The notes under the pieces are model-generated. The model did no database searches. It saw only the letters and a list, made by a program, of their open reading frames with translations, and had not been told where the DNA came from. From NCBI GenBank assembly GCA_021838585.1, contig JAKCDE010000001.1, forward strand, positions 62,001 through 126,000: 64,000 bases of DNA, written 5' to 3'. The first letter of the stretch is position 1; each line of letters starts with the position of its first letter. This DNA comes from Nitrospirota bacterium. Its GTDB lineage: Bacteria; Nitrospirota_A; Leptospirillia; Leptospirillales; Leptospirillaceae. Both the position numbers and the translations under genes were made by a program. Below, in pieces: positions 19,404 through 28,281 of this stretch.

Positions 19404-21016
19404 CGGTTCCCTCCAGCGGGAGGGCGGACCGGCCACAAGGTGAGCGGTTCCTCCTCCGGAAGTGGGGGGGGATCTGACAACGGCTCCCAGTCGGAAAGGA
19501 GCCCGGGGATTTCGTCCGCCAGCTCCGAGGCCAAGCGCCCTCTGGAGGAGCCCCGACCTAGACGCTCTCCCGCCGCCCCATGTATGAAGGCCCCCAGGCA
19601 GGCGGCCTCGAATGGTTCCATGCCCTGGCCAAGGAAGGCCGCGATCATCCCGGTGAGGACGTCCCCCATTCCGGCCCCGGCCATGACCGGATCTCCTGTC
19701 AGGTTGACATAATGGCGCCCGGCCGCATCGACCACGAGGGTCCGCGCCCCTTTCAAAAGAAGCACCCCGTTCGCCTTCCGGGCTCCGGACAGGGCCATAT
19801 CCAGGGGCTCCTTCAGAACCTCCGGGGTCCCGACCCCCAGAAAGCGCCCCAACTCCCCGGGGTGGGGTGTCAACACGAGTTTTTTTCCTCCACGAAGCTC
19901 CGCCACCCGTTCGGGACGGCCCGCGAAGAGGCTGAAGGTTCCGGCATCGGCCACCACCGGACCCGGGAATCCGGAGAGAAGTGTTTCCATCAATATCCGC
20001 GTTCCCCCGTCGTCAGGGAGTCCCGGCCCGCAGCCCATGGCATCGATCCCCTCGAAGGTCCCCCGGATTGCGCCGGAATCAGGGTTTGAGGGGTTAAAGA
20101 ATCGGCCCATGACCTCGGGGAAGGCATTTGAGTAACCGGAAAGGTCTCGGTCCCAAAGAAGGGTCACCAGACCCGCCCCCGCCCGGAGAGCTCCCCGGGC
20201 GGCCAGAAGAGGCGCCCCCGCCTTCCCGAAGCTTCCCCCGGCGATCAGGACATGGCCGGCCTGTCCCTTGTGGATCTCCGGATATCGGCGCGGAAGAAGT
20301 CCCATGGCTTCGCGGATGGTCAGACAGGATCCGGAGCCTCCCTCCAGAAGAGCGGATGGAAAACCAATCCTCGAAAGCCGGATCTCACCCGCATAGCGCG
20401 TTCCGGGATCGACAAGCAGCCCCCACTTCGGAGCCCCGAAAGTCACCGTGGTTGCGGCCCGGACCGCCGAACGGCCTACGGCCCCCGTGCGGCCGTCCAC
20501 CCCGGAGGGAATGTCGACACTGACGACCGGAATGCCGGAAGCGGCCGACTGGTTCATTGCCTCGACAAGCCGGAGGAGATCCTCCGGCAACTCACCCCGG
20601 AACCCTGTCCCCAGGATTCCGTCGATGATCAGGCCGGCGTGGGATATCCGATGGCGGCCCCCTCCCTCCGACGGAAAGCGGACGGGAACCTCCATGCGCC
20701 GAAGGCGATCGATCTCGCGAAGAAGCGCCGGGGACTGCCGGTTTGCTTCCTCTACGACCACAAACGCCTCTCCCGAGTATCCGAGGCTGACAAGATCGCG
20801 CAGGGCCACCAGACTGTCAGCGCCATTGTGGCCTCCTCCGGCCACTGCAAGAACCGGCCGGCGACCTGAGCGGAGAGATGTCCTTCCGAGCCATTCCCGA
20901 CAAACCCGGGAAACCGCCATGCCGGCTCGCTCCATCAAGATTTCTTCAGAAATCCCGAAATCCCGGACCGCCCTTCCGTCCGTTTCCCTCATTTCTTCGG
21001 GGGTCATGACTCTCAT
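19400..21016 (-). CDS. nnr: Bifunctional NAD(P)HX epimerase / ADP-dependent NAD(P)HX dehydratase
   Basis: 538-aa metabolite-repair enzyme that restores hydrated NAD(P)H. The N-terminal YjeF-type epimerase (about 1-215) begins MTPEEMRETDGRAV and contains VAGGGHNGADSLVALRDL. The C-terminal ribokinase-like dehydratase has the glycine loops HVLIAGGSFGKAGAPLLA and GDPVMAGAGMGDVLTG. Length matches the fused bacterial enzyme. ATG 21016 overlaps the acpS stop by 4 bases and has GGAAGGG upstream. Confidence 0.93.
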   Translation of the reverse strand: MRVMTPEEMRETDGRAVRDFGISEEILMERAGMAVSRVCREWLGRTSLRSGRRPVLAVAGGGHNGADSLVALRDLVSLGYSGEAFVVVEEANRQSPALLREIDRLRRMEVPVRFPSEGGGRHRISHAGLIIDGILGTGFRGELPEDLLRLVEAMNQSAASGIPVVSVDIPSGVDGRTGAVGRSAVRAATTVTFGAPKWGLLVDPGTRYAGEIRLSRIGFPSALLEGGSGSCLTIREAMGLLPRRYPEIHKGQAGHVLIAGGSFGKAGAPLLAARGALRAGAGLVTLLWDRDLSGYSNAFPEVMGRFFNPSNPDSGAIRGTFEGIDAMGCGPGLPDDGGTRILMETLLSGFPGPVVADAGTFSLFAGRPERVAELRGGKKLVLTPHPGELGRFLGVGTPEVLKEPLDMALSGARKANGVLLLKGARTLVVDAAGRHYVNLTGDPVMAGAGMGDVLTGMIAAFLGQGMEPFEAACLGAFIHGAAGERLGRGSSRGRLASELADEIPGLLSDWEPLSDPPPLPEEEPLTLWPVRPPAGGNR

Positions 21017-21390
21017 GAAGAAGGCCCTTCCAGGACGACGACCGCCACCACATGGTCCCGATCGTGGCTTAAGGAGGCCCAAATCGTTCCGATCCCGCGA
21101 TGTCCGAGGAGGTCCAGAACCCTGCCGGAGCAGCGGACTTCAGGCGCTCCCGAATCCCGGGAGAGCGTTTCGATCTCCTTCCAGCGGACTCCCTCCGCCA
21201 GACCGGTTCCAAGGGCCTTCAGAAGAGCCTCCTTGATCGCAAATCGTCCCGCAAGGAAAGTCGATTTTCCCCCGGACTGACGGCGTTCCTCCGGAGTGTA
21301 AACGCGGGAGGCGAAGCGTTCTCCGAAACGGCTTAAGGCGCTTTCGATCCGGGAGACCAGCACAAGATCGATCCCGAGACCGCGGATCAT
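21013..21390 (-). CDS. acpS: Holo-[acyl-carrier-protein] synthase
   Basis: 125-aa enzyme that transfers 4'-phosphopantetheine from CoA to apo-ACP. IRGLGIDLVLVSRIE has the N-terminal metal-binding Asp, and FLAGRFAIKEALLKALG has the catalytic Glu/Lys helix. Length is normal. It lies between pdxJ and nnr with 4-base overlaps on both sides; the pdxJ-acpS-nnr order is common in bacteria. Confidence 0.96.
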   Translation of the reverse strand: MIRGLGIDLVLVSRIESALSRFGERFASRVYTPEERRQSGGKSTFLAGRFAIKEALLKALGTGLAEGVRWKEIETLSRDSGAPEVRCSGRVLDLLGHRGIGTIWASLSHDRDHVVAVVVLEGPSS

Positions 21391-22145
21391 CGGGATCCTC
21401 CTCCGAAAGGGGCGAGAAGAAGGGAGCGCACCTCGGAGACCGCATCCCGGATTCCGAACAGGACGGCCCGGGCGATGATGCTATGGCCGATATTGACTTC
21501 GGCCAAGCCTGGCAACCCAAGAATTCGGGGAAGATTGAACAGGGTCAGGCCGTGGCCGGCTGCCAGAATGAGCCCTTGGCGAGCGACCTGCGTCGCTGCC
21601 GCAGAGAGTCGGGCCAATTCCTCCCCTTCCCGGGACGTCCCGAATGCCTGGGAATAAGGCCCCGTATGAAGCTCCACTTGGTCCACTCCGAACACAGGAA
21701 TCCGGCCCAGCATCTCCGGGTCGGGGTCCATGAAAAGGCTCACCCTGATTCCCTTTTCCATGCAGCGTCTCGAGAAGGAATCCAGGGCCTTCAGATAATC
21801 CGGCGTCAGGACCAGTCCCCCCTCCGTCGTGCGTTCGGTCCGTTTTTCAGGCACGAGAGTGACCCGCTCCGGAGAAAAAGACAGGGCTAATCCGGCCATT
21901 TCCTCCGTCAGAGCCATCTCGAGATTGACCGGAAGAGAGACCGTTTCCCTAAACCGCCGGAGGTCGGTCTCATTGGCATGGCGACGGTCTTCGCGCACGT
22001 GGAGAACAATCTGGTCCGCACCCGCAAGCCTCGCGAGGTGCGCAGCCGCCAGGGGATCCGGATCGAACCCTCCCCGAGCCTGACGAAGCGTCGCCACATG
22101 GTCGATGTTGACGCCCAGACGCACGGGAAAGACTGAGGAAATCAT
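21387..22145 (-). CDS. pdxJ: Pyridoxine 5'-phosphate synthase
   Basis: 252-aa TIM-barrel enzyme that condenses 1-deoxyxylulose 5-phosphate with 3-amino-2-oxopropyl phosphate, the last ring-forming step of de novo vitamin B6 synthesis. The start RLGVNIDHVATLRQARGG is diagnostic, and VELHTGPY, ILAAGHGL and VNIGHSIIARA follow in the usual order. ATG 22145 has GGAGAAGGA upstream and overlaps the M16 stop; the frame is open further upstream, but only inside that gene. Confidence 0.97.
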   Translation of the reverse strand: MISSVFPVRLGVNIDHVATLRQARGGFDPDPLAAAHLARLAGADQIVLHVREDRRHANETDLRRFRETVSLPVNLEMALTEEMAGLALSFSPERVTLVPEKRTERTTEGGLVLTPDYLKALDSFSRRCMEKGIRVSLFMDPDPEMLGRIPVFGVDQVELHTGPYSQAFGTSREGEELARLSAAATQVARQGLILAAGHGLTLFNLPRILGLPGLAEVNIGHSIIARAVLFGIRDAVSEVRSLLLAPFGGGSR

Positions 22146-23416
22146 GGTGCGTCCTTCTCCGGTCCGAGAACGCTGAGAGAACGCCGGGACACCCAGTCCT
22201 GGTCGCGGGCGACACGAAGCAGGTCCAGAGGAGTGGCATCGTCGATCCATCTCTCCAGCTTGTCCGTTTCCAGCTCCTCGCCCCAATACAGGATGTCGCG
22301 CCCCATCTTGTTCATGCGCGTCAGGATCGATTCGAGCCCTATCAGGAGGGAACTTTTAAGCTGGTTCTTCGCCCGCAAAAGCTCGTCGCCTGTCAGCGGG
22401 ACCTCCTGGAGTCGACCCAGCTCATCGACAAGGATGGCGAGGAGCTCTTCTTTTTTCGAAGGCCGTGTCGAGGCGGCGATCCGGACGAGACCGCCATCGA
22501 CAAAGGATTGTCCCGTCGAATAGATCGAATACGCCAGACCCCGCTTTTCCCTGACCTCCTGAAAAAGGCGGGAACTCATTCCCCCTCCCAGATGCAGGTT
22601 CAGAAGCCGAAGGGCGGTCTGATCTTTGTGGGCTACCGGCAATCCGGACATTCCCAGGGCCACGTGCACCTGTTCGAGATCCCGGGAGGTTTCGCGTCTG
22701 TCGTAGGCGGGAACAAATCCGCCGGTGGCCCGCTCCGCTCCGGACTGTTCGGGAGGAATCTCGGAAAATGCCTCTTCGAGGGTTTCCCGGAGTTGCGGCC
22801 ACTGAAAGCGTCCGGAAATCGTCACAAACATCCCGCCCCGATGGTAGTTCCTAAGAAAATAATTCTTGACCTCTTCCCGGGTAAAGGCCGAGACGGAGGA
22901 CTCCGTTCCCAGAATGGGAAGAGCGAGGGGATGGCTCCCGAAGTGGGCCTCATAAAGCTGCTGCGTGACCAGATCTTCCGGGTCATCCTGTGACTCGGCA
23001 ATTTCCTCTATGACGACCCCCTTTTCCCGGGACAGCTCTTCCGGATCAAAAACCGATCGCGTCAGCAGGTCTCCCAGAAGCGTTGCCGCCCGTCCGGCAT
23101 TTTCTGAGAGAACATGGGTATAAAAGCAGGTCATTTCCTGGGACGTGAAGGCATTCATCTCTCCACCCAGAAGATCCATCTCGTTGGCAATCTGTTGGGC
23201 CGAACGCGAGGGAGTCCCCTTGAAGCACATATGCTCCAGGAAATGGGTCATCCCCGCTTCAAGGGGACTCTCGAAACGCGAACCGGCACGGACCCAAACC
23301 CCGATGGCGACCGATCGGGAGGTCGCGAGTGGATCGCAATAGACGGTCAGACCATTGGACAGGATTTGCTTGATATAAGGCACGGCGATTCTTTCTTTGG
23401 AAGACCCCGGCGACAT
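22142..23416 (-). CDS. M16-family zinc metallopeptidase (processing-peptidase-like)
   Basis: 424-aa pitrilysin-family protein. The inverted zinc motif HFLEH (HxxEH) lies in GMTHFLEHMCFKGT, with the distal Glu in EEIAESQDDPEDL, so it should be catalytically competent. Length fits single-unit bacterial M16 enzymes that dimerise. No signal peptide is visible, so cytoplasmic peptide turnover is likely. ATG 23416 has only a weak ribosome site. First gene of the coupled chain leading to pdxJ, acpS and nnr. Confidence 0.9.
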   Translation of the reverse strand: MSPGSSKERIAVPYIKQILSNGLTVYCDPLATSRSVAIGVWVRAGSRFESPLEAGMTHFLEHMCFKGTPSRSAQQIANEMDLLGGEMNAFTSQEMTCFYTHVLSENAGRAATLLGDLLTRSVFDPEELSREKGVVIEEIAESQDDPEDLVTQQLYEAHFGSHPLALPILGTESSVSAFTREEVKNYFLRNYHRGGMFVTISGRFQWPQLRETLEEAFSEIPPEQSGAERATGGFVPAYDRRETSRDLEQVHVALGMSGLPVAHKDQTALRLLNLHLGGGMSSRLFQEVREKRGLAYSIYSTGQSFVDGGLVRIAASTRPSKKEELLAILVDELGRLQEVPLTGDELLRAKNQLKSSLLIGLESILTRMNKMGRDILYWGEELETDKLERWIDDATPLDLLRVARDQDWVSRRSLSVLGPEKDAP

Positions 23417-23567
23417 CGTCTTGATTCCGCTTCTGATTCTGAAACGATCAGAGCACGCAATGCAGCCCTAAAAAAGCGGGGAAAGACTTAAAGCCGGGGA
23501 ATTTCTGTTTATTTTTTGTCGTGAGGAAAGGGACCACTTGGTCCTCGAGGGACATCCATTACAGTAA

Positions 23568-23592
23568 GGGTGCCGTTTATTAAACGACACCC
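23568..23592 (-). terminator. Hairpin downstream of the 40-aa membrane-protein gene
   Basis: An 11-bp stem (arms 23568-23578 and 23582-23592) forms perfectly on the minus-strand transcript with one G-U pair and a three-base loop. On the plus strand it has a C-A mismatch. A second short GGACCA/TGGTCC dyad lies at 23531-23544. Neither has a strong T run, so attenuation or a stable 3' end are alternatives. The rest of the 23417-23668 gap shows no gene. Confidence 0.5.
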
Positions 23593-23668
23593 TCCTGCAA
23601 AAGAAGAATAGAATAATTGCAAAGAAAAATCACCGGTTCGTCCGGTAGGCGGGTAAACCTCGAAAAAA

Positions 23669-23791
23669 CTAATGAGCTCCGGTCGGAAGGAAGAACGGGT
23701 TCACTCCCACATACGCGGAAAGGCCTCCCCACACCACGGCCATGATAATCGCAACAACGACCAGACCCGCAGCACCCTTGTTCACATCCAT
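23669..23791 (-). CDS. Small single-helix membrane protein
   Basis: 40 aa: short polar start MDVNKG, one helix (AAGLVVVAIIMAVVWGGLSAYVG) and a C-terminal NPFFLPTGAH. No family recognised. The form (tiny protein, one helix, small-residue face) resembles accessory subunits of respiratory oxidases, but nothing proves that. ATG 23791 is 9-10 bases from a strong AGGAGG; ATG 23797 is too close to it. It is transcribed alone, with its own promoter and a hairpin after it. Confidence 0.6.
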   Translation of the reverse strand: MDVNKGAAGLVVVAIIMAVVWGGLSAYVGVNPFFLPTGAH

Positions 23792-23898
23792 CGACATCTC
23801 CTCCTTTTTGAATGCCAAACCCTCTTCCCGATCCCCGAAGAGGCCCCTCCCCCGCCAGGCGATTCTGGCCACAGAGGTTGATGGGGGGTTAAAAAGGC

Positions 23899-23909
23899 GT
23901 ATCTGATAC
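23899..23909. promoter_or_regulatory. Palindrome between promoter and gene of the 40-aa membrane protein
   Basis: GTATC-T-GATAC is a perfect 11-base palindrome lying about 20 bases downstream of the proposed -10 box, where a repressor could block transcription. The regulator is unknown. Confidence 0.35.
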
Positions 23910-23929
23910 TTTGGGATTAAGACTCGACC

Positions 23930-23958
23930 ATTATGGCAAAGCCGATTTCAAAAAACAA
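23930..23958 (-). promoter_or_regulatory. Sigma-70-type promoter for the 40-aa membrane protein
   Basis: On the minus strand TTGTTT (23958-23953) and CATAAT (23935-23930) are separated by 17 bases. This gives a leader of roughly 130 bases before the ATG at 23791. Confidence 0.45.
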
Positions 23959-23971
23959 GGCTTCCTGTCAT

Positions 23972-24010
23972 CCCCCGTTCCAGACATTTACTGGACGCCA
24001 GAACCGGGGG
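23972..24010 (-). terminator. Terminator-like stem after pnp
   Basis: On the minus strand CCCCC and GTT pair with AAC and GGGGG around an inner CCAG/CTGG hairpin. There is a one-base bulge and no T run. It lies 15 bases past the pnp stop. Confidence 0.4.
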
Positions 24011-24025
24011 AATCAAGGAATAGAA

Positions 24026-26155
24026 TCAGGCCTTGGCAGCCGACCGATGTTCCCGACCCTCACCTTCCTCGGCAATGGCTTCCTTGCGGGACAGGCGGAT
24101 TTTTCCCTGACGGTCGACTTCAAGGACCTTGACGACGATCTCGTCTCCTTCGTTGACGACATCGGTGACCTTTTCCACTCTCCGTGGCTCCAGCTGGGAA
24201 ACATGACACAAGCCGGTCGTTCCCGGCATGATCTCAACAAATGCCCCATAATCGGCGATCGTCTTGACCTTTCCGAGGTAGATCTTCCCGACCTCCGCCT
24301 CCGCGACGATCTGGTTGATCATTTCGATGGCCTTTCGAGCGGCTTCCTCGTCGGCGGACGCGACGCGAATCAGACCTGAATCCTCGATGTCGATCTTGAC
24401 TCCGGTTTTTTCTGTGATGCTCCGGATCATTTTGCCTCCAGGGCCGATCACCTCCCGAATCTTGTCCTGCTTCACCTGAATCGTCAGGATCCGGGGCGCA
24501 TAAGGAGACATCGTCGCTCGAACGGACGGCATCGAAGCCTTCATTTTGCCCATGATATGCATTCGGCCTTCACGAGCCTGATCGAGCGCTTTTTTCATGA
24601 TCTCCAGGGTGATTCCCTTGATCTTGATGTCCATCTGGACCGCAGTCACCCCGGAATCTGTGCCCGTCACCTTGAAATCCATATCTCCCAGATGATCCTC
24701 TATTCCCAGAATATCAGAGAGAATGGCCACCCGGTCACCTTCCTTGATGAGTCCCATCGCGATCCCCGCCACGGGAGCCTTGATCGGGATTCCGGCATCC
24801 ATCATCGCCAGGGTTCCGCCACATACCGTTGCCATGGACGTGGACCCATTGGATTCAAGAATGTCTGACACAAGGCGGATGGAATAGGGAAAAGCTTCCT
24901 TCGAGGGAAGAATGGGCAACAGAGCCCGTTCGGCAAGATTTCCATGACCAATCTCGCGTCTTCCGGGACCCCGCATCGGCTTGACCTCACCCACCGAGAA
25001 GGCGGGAAAGTTGTAATGCAGCATAAACCGCTTGGTCGATTCCCCTTCCAACGCGTCAATCCTTTGCTCGTCATCGGATGTTCCGAGAGTCGCGACGGAA
25101 AGGCTCTGGGTTTCACCTCGCGTGAAGAGGGCCGATCCATGGGTCCTGGGCAGGATCCCCACTTCGATCGTGATTGGACGAATTTCCGTTGTCTTTCGAC
25201 CGTCGGCACGAATGCCGCGATCGAGGACCATCGCCCGGAGGAGCTCTCTTTCGAGATCGTGAAACCCTGTTGAAAACTCCTTTTCTTCATGGGCATCCTT
25301 GAAACCGTCGGGAAAAAGCTCCTTGGAAAGAGTGTTCCGGATTTCAGAGGTCTTGTCTTCACGGGCCTTTTTGTCGGACATGACAAGAACGGCAGACAGT
25401 GGTTCCTTCCCTCCCTGCCGAATCTTCTCCATCAATTCGGGGCGAACAGGGACAGGGGGAATCGCCCGCTTGACCTTTCCGGCCTTTTTCTGAAGCTCAA
25501 TCTGGGCTGCAATGATCGGCTGACAGGCATTGTGTGCGGTGCGAATGGCTTCCAGAAACAGTTCCTCAGAGACTTCGGAGGCCTTTCCTTCAACCATCAT
25601 GATCGCATCGGCGGTTCCCGCAACGACCAGATCGATGGAGGACTTTTCCTGCTGCTCAAGATCGGGGTTGATGACAAAATTTCCGTCGATGTAGCCAACC
25701 CGAACGGCACCCATGGGATCATGGAAGGGAATATCGGAGATGGTGAGAGCCGCCGATGCCGCAACCACAGCCATCACATCGGTGACCCCGCTTCTGTCAG
25801 CAGAAACGACCGAAGCGATCACCTGTGTGTCATAATAAAAGCCCTCCGGAAAAAGCGGGCGAATGGGCCGATCGACCAGTCGGCTGTTCAGGATCTCCCT
25901 CTCGGAGGGCTTCCCTTCGCGCTTGAAAAAACCGCCCGGAATCTTTCCTGCGGCATAGGCCCTTTCCTGATAGTCGACCGTCAACGGGAGGAAATCCGTC
26001 CCGGGCTTGATGGTTTTTGATGCCACAGCGGTCGCAATGACCACGGTTCCCTCGACCCAGAGGACGATCGCTCCGTCTGCCTGGCGGGCCATTCGACCTG
26101 TTTCGAGCCTGACCGTCTTCCCGCCAACGTTGACTTCAACAGTTTCTTGCTTCAT
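24026..26155 (-). CDS. pnp: Polyribonucleotide nucleotidyltransferase (PNPase)
   Basis: 709-aa phosphorolytic 3'-5' exoribonuclease of the RNA-decay machinery. Two RNase PH domains are visible (first: DFLPLTVDYQERAYAAGKIPGGFFKREG; second: TRGETQSLSVATLGT and GGRREIGHGNLAERAL-type sequence as GPGRREIGHGNLAERALLPIL), followed by a KH domain with VIGPGGKMIRSI and a C-terminal S1 domain (GKVKTIADYGAFVEIMPGTTGLCHVS). Length is standard. Last gene of the rimP-nusA-infB-rbfA-truB-rpsO-pnp run, separated from rpsO by a large stem-loop. Confidence 0.98.
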   Translation of the reverse strand: MKQETVEVNVGGKTVRLETGRMARQADGAIVLWVEGTVVIATAVASKTIKPGTDFLPLTVDYQERAYAAGKIPGGFFKREGKPSEREILNSRLVDRPIRPLFPEGFYYDTQVIASVVSADRSGVTDVMAVVAASAALTISDIPFHDPMGAVRVGYIDGNFVINPDLEQQEKSSIDLVVAGTADAIMMVEGKASEVSEELFLEAIRTAHNACQPIIAAQIELQKKAGKVKRAIPPVPVRPELMEKIRQGGKEPLSAVLVMSDKKAREDKTSEIRNTLSKELFPDGFKDAHEEKEFSTGFHDLERELLRAMVLDRGIRADGRKTTEIRPITIEVGILPRTHGSALFTRGETQSLSVATLGTSDDEQRIDALEGESTKRFMLHYNFPAFSVGEVKPMRGPGRREIGHGNLAERALLPILPSKEAFPYSIRLVSDILESNGSTSMATVCGGTLAMMDAGIPIKAPVAGIAMGLIKEGDRVAILSDILGIEDHLGDMDFKVTGTDSGVTAVQMDIKIKGITLEIMKKALDQAREGRMHIMGKMKASMPSVRATMSPYAPRILTIQVKQDKIREVIGPGGKMIRSITEKTGVKIDIEDSGLIRVASADEEAARKAIEMINQIVAEAEVGKIYLGKVKTIADYGAFVEIMPGTTGLCHVSQLEPRRVEKVTDVVNEGDEIVVKVLEVDRQGKIRLSRKEAIAEEGEGREHRSAAKA

Positions 26156-26206
26156 GTTTTTGATGTTCCTTTCCGGTAGCCGGATCGATGGAATCCTTGA
26201 TGGATA

Positions 26207-26285
26207 CGGGTTTCAGGCGGCCGCAAAGCTGACTTTTGTCTTGTTTCTGACAGGGGAAGTCAGCTCAACGCCCTTCTGAAACCCG
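26207..26285 (-). promoter_or_regulatory. Nested stem-loop in the rpsO-pnp intergenic region
   Basis: Outer arms 26207-26216 and 26276-26285 pair perfectly over 10 bp. Inner arms 26227-26235 and 26257-26265 pair perfectly over 9 bp, and TGTC/GACA (26237-26240, 26249-26252) closes the tip. In E. coli a hairpin at the same position is cut by RNase III and mediates pnp autoregulation; a like role here is inferred from position and shape. Confidence 0.65.
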
Positions 26286-26294
26286 CCTTTCAAT

Positions 26295-26564
26295 CTAGCG
26301 ACGCAACCCGAGACGTGCAATGATTTCCTGATATTTGGCTGGATTGGTTGTCTGAAGATACTTGAGGTGACGGCGTCTTCTGCTGACCATGAGAAGAAGG
26401 CCCCGACGGGAATGGACATCCTTTGGGAATTTTTTGAAATGCTCTCCAAGCTGGTTGATCCTTTCGGTCAGAATCGCCACCTGAACCTCGACCGATCCGG
26501 TATCATTGCTGGAGATTTTGAATGAATTGATGACTTCCTGCTTTTTTTCCTTGCTCAACGCCAT
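26295..26564 (-). CDS. rpsO: Small-subunit ribosomal protein uS15
   Basis: 89-aa 30S protein that binds the central domain of 16S r[40 protein letters not shown] and [20 protein letters not shown] are the family blocks, at full length. Ribosome site AGGGAG precedes ATG 26564. Lies between truB and pnp, the usual bacterial order. Confidence 0.98.
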   Translation of the reverse strand: MALSKEKKQEVINSFKISSNDTGSVEVQVAILTERINQLGEHFKKFPKDVHSRRGLLLMVSRRRRHLKYLQTTNPAKYQEIIARLGLRR

Positions 26565-26579
26565 GCCCTGAACTCCCTT

Positions 26580-27602
26580 TTAACCGTTTTCATTGTGAGA
26601 GGGAATACGCTTTCCCTCTCTTACCTGCGCTGACTTTGTCCGAAAAAGGAGTACGATTTTCGCCACAGGTATACCTCCAGGAAAAAGACTCAACTCCTCG
26701 CTATTCAGAAGAGCCTCGGCTAACCCCAGAATCTTCCCCTCCTGCCCCATTATTCTAATCGTATCCTTCGCATGAAACAATCCTTCCCGGCGAAAAAACC
26801 AGATGCCGGGAAGCAGGCCCCCCTTCTGCAAGGCCGGAGCGGCGTTCGGAAGAATCTCCAGGGACGGAAGATCCAGGAAAACCTTTTCCGGACCAATCAG
26901 GGCGGCGCCAAGGTCTTCTGCATTCCAGGAGTTTTCGATGACCTCCATCCCAACCGCCCCCTCCACCGAAAAACGCCCTACTGTCAATCTCCGGAGACGG
27001 CTGACATGGCCGCCGCATCCCAGAGCGTCTCCGATTTGGCGAGCGAGCACGCGCACATAGGTGCCCTTGGAACAATGGACGCGAAGAGAGAGCCTCCCAT
27101 CTTGACACGTGAGAAATTCCAGCGAATGAACCGTCACGAGGCGAGGGTCGCGCTCCACGGTCATCCCTTTTCGCGCCAGTTTGTAGAGCGGAACCCCCTT
27201 CTGCTTCACCGCCGAGTACATCGGAGGCTCCTGCCACTGCTCCCCCACAAAGCCCTGCAGAACCTCCCTTATTTTTTCCTCCGAAAGATCTTCCGGAATG
27301 GGGGATCTCGCGACGACTGTCCCCTGACTGTCATCGGTATCCGTTGTCACTCCGAGGGAGACATCGAAAGAATAGGACTTGTCGTGTGCCTGTATGAATC
27401 CCGACATCTTTGTCGCTTCCCCCAGAAAAAGAGGGAGCAACCCCGAAGCCAGGGGATCGAGCGTCCCTCCGTGGCCGACTTTGTCGATGCCCGACTTTTT
27501 CCGAAGGGCGTGAACGATGTCGTGGGAGGTCGGACCGGCAGGTTTGTCCACCAAAAGAAGTCCGGAGATTTCCGACGATGACTGATCGTCAAATAAAGTC
27601 AC
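26580..27602 (-). CDS. truB: tRNA pseudouridine(55) synthase TruB
   Basis: 340-aa enzyme that makes pseudouridine 55 in the T loop of tRNAs. GLLLVDKPAGPTSHDIV and the catalytic HGGTLDPLASGLLPLFLGEATKM are diagnostic; the Asp in TLDP is the nucleophile. SLRVHCSKGTYVRVLARQIG follows. The C-terminus has a PUA-like part. The start is GTG 27602, overlapping the rbfA stop by 4 bases (GTGA). Confidence 0.97.
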   Translation of the reverse strand: MTLFDDQSSSEISGLLLVDKPAGPTSHDIVHALRKKSGIDKVGHGGTLDPLASGLLPLFLGEATKMSGFIQAHDKSYSFDVSLGVTTDTDDSQGTVVARSPIPEDLSEEKIREVLQGFVGEQWQEPPMYSAVKQKGVPLYKLARKGMTVERDPRLVTVHSLEFLTCQDGRLSLRVHCSKGTYVRVLARQIGDALGCGGHVSRLRRLTVGRFSVEGAVGMEVIENSWNAEDLGAALIGPEKVFLDLPSLEILPNAAPALQKGGLLPGIWFFRREGLFHAKDTIRIMGQEGKILGLAEALLNSEELSLFPGGIPVAKIVLLFRTKSAQVREGKRIPSHNENG

Positions 27603-27964
27603 TCTCCTCCGTCCTCTGCGTTCGGGTTTGCCAACAAGCGCTCAATCCTGGCGGGATCTGTTTCATCGGCGTCATGAGCGAAGGTCAGGGCGGGAATGTA
27701 CTTGATCCTGATCCGGCTCGCAAGCTCCTTTCGAAGCCCTCCGCAGTATCGATCGAAAGCTTCCTGGCAGGCGGCTGGATCCTCTCCGGGATAAACGCGA
27801 TAGTAGATGGTGGCCTTTCGAAGATCCCCTGAAAGGGCCACTCTCGTGATGGTCGCCCGGGAAAGTCGAGAATCACGGGAAAAGCGGGACAGAATCATCG
27901 CCATGACTTCATGAATCTCTGCTGAGACTCTGTCCGATCTTCGGAATCCGGGATCATGCTTCAT
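27599..27964 (-). CDS. rbfA: 30S ribosome-binding factor A
   Basis: 121-aa KH-like maturation factor of the 16S rRNA 5' end. RSDRVSAEIHEVMAMIL, then ITRVALSGDLRKATIYY and LRKELASRIRIKYIPALTFAHD match the family in order. Overlaps DUF503 upstream and truB downstream by 4 bases each. Confidence 0.95.
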   Translation of the reverse strand: MKHDPGFRRSDRVSAEIHEVMAMILSRFSRDSRLSRATITRVALSGDLRKATIYYRVYPGEDPAACQEAFDRYCGGLRKELASRIRIKYIPALTFAHDADETDPARIERLLANPNAEDGGE

Positions 27965-28281
27965 AGAAACTCTCGGTGCGAATCGAGAAGAACCAACTCT
28001 GGAGAAGAAAGCACCATCTCGCGAATCTTCTCGAAGATTCTTTCCGGAAGGCGTGGATCAGAGGAAATCATGACCACCTCCACCACTGCCCTTTGCCAGA
28101 GGTCCTGATATCCCGTTTCGGCGATCGAAACGGGATATCGTTCACGAATCCTGGCGGTCAGACTCGACAAAAGTTGTCTTTTTTCCTTGAGTGAATGGAC
28201 ATCAGGAAAATGGAGGATCAATATGAGGTGCGCAATAGGAGATCTCTGATGCGGATCCCTTTCATGTGTTGACCGGCTCAA
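27961..28281 (-). CDS. DUF503 protein
   Basis: About 106 aa. HLILILHFPDVHSLKEKRQLLSSLTARI is the conserved DUF503 start, and RAVVEVVMISSDPRLPERIFEKI the second half. A protein of this family often sits between infB and rbfA. Molecular function is unknown. The start is uncertain: TTG 28281 overlaps the end of infB by 20 bases, and no better in-frame start is visible before the conserved part. Confidence 0.8.
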   Translation of the reverse strand: MSRSTHERDPHQRSPIAHLILILHFPDVHSLKEKRQLLSSLTARIRERYPVSIAETGYQDLWQRAVVEVVMISSDPRLPERIFEKIREMVLSSPELVLLDSHREFL

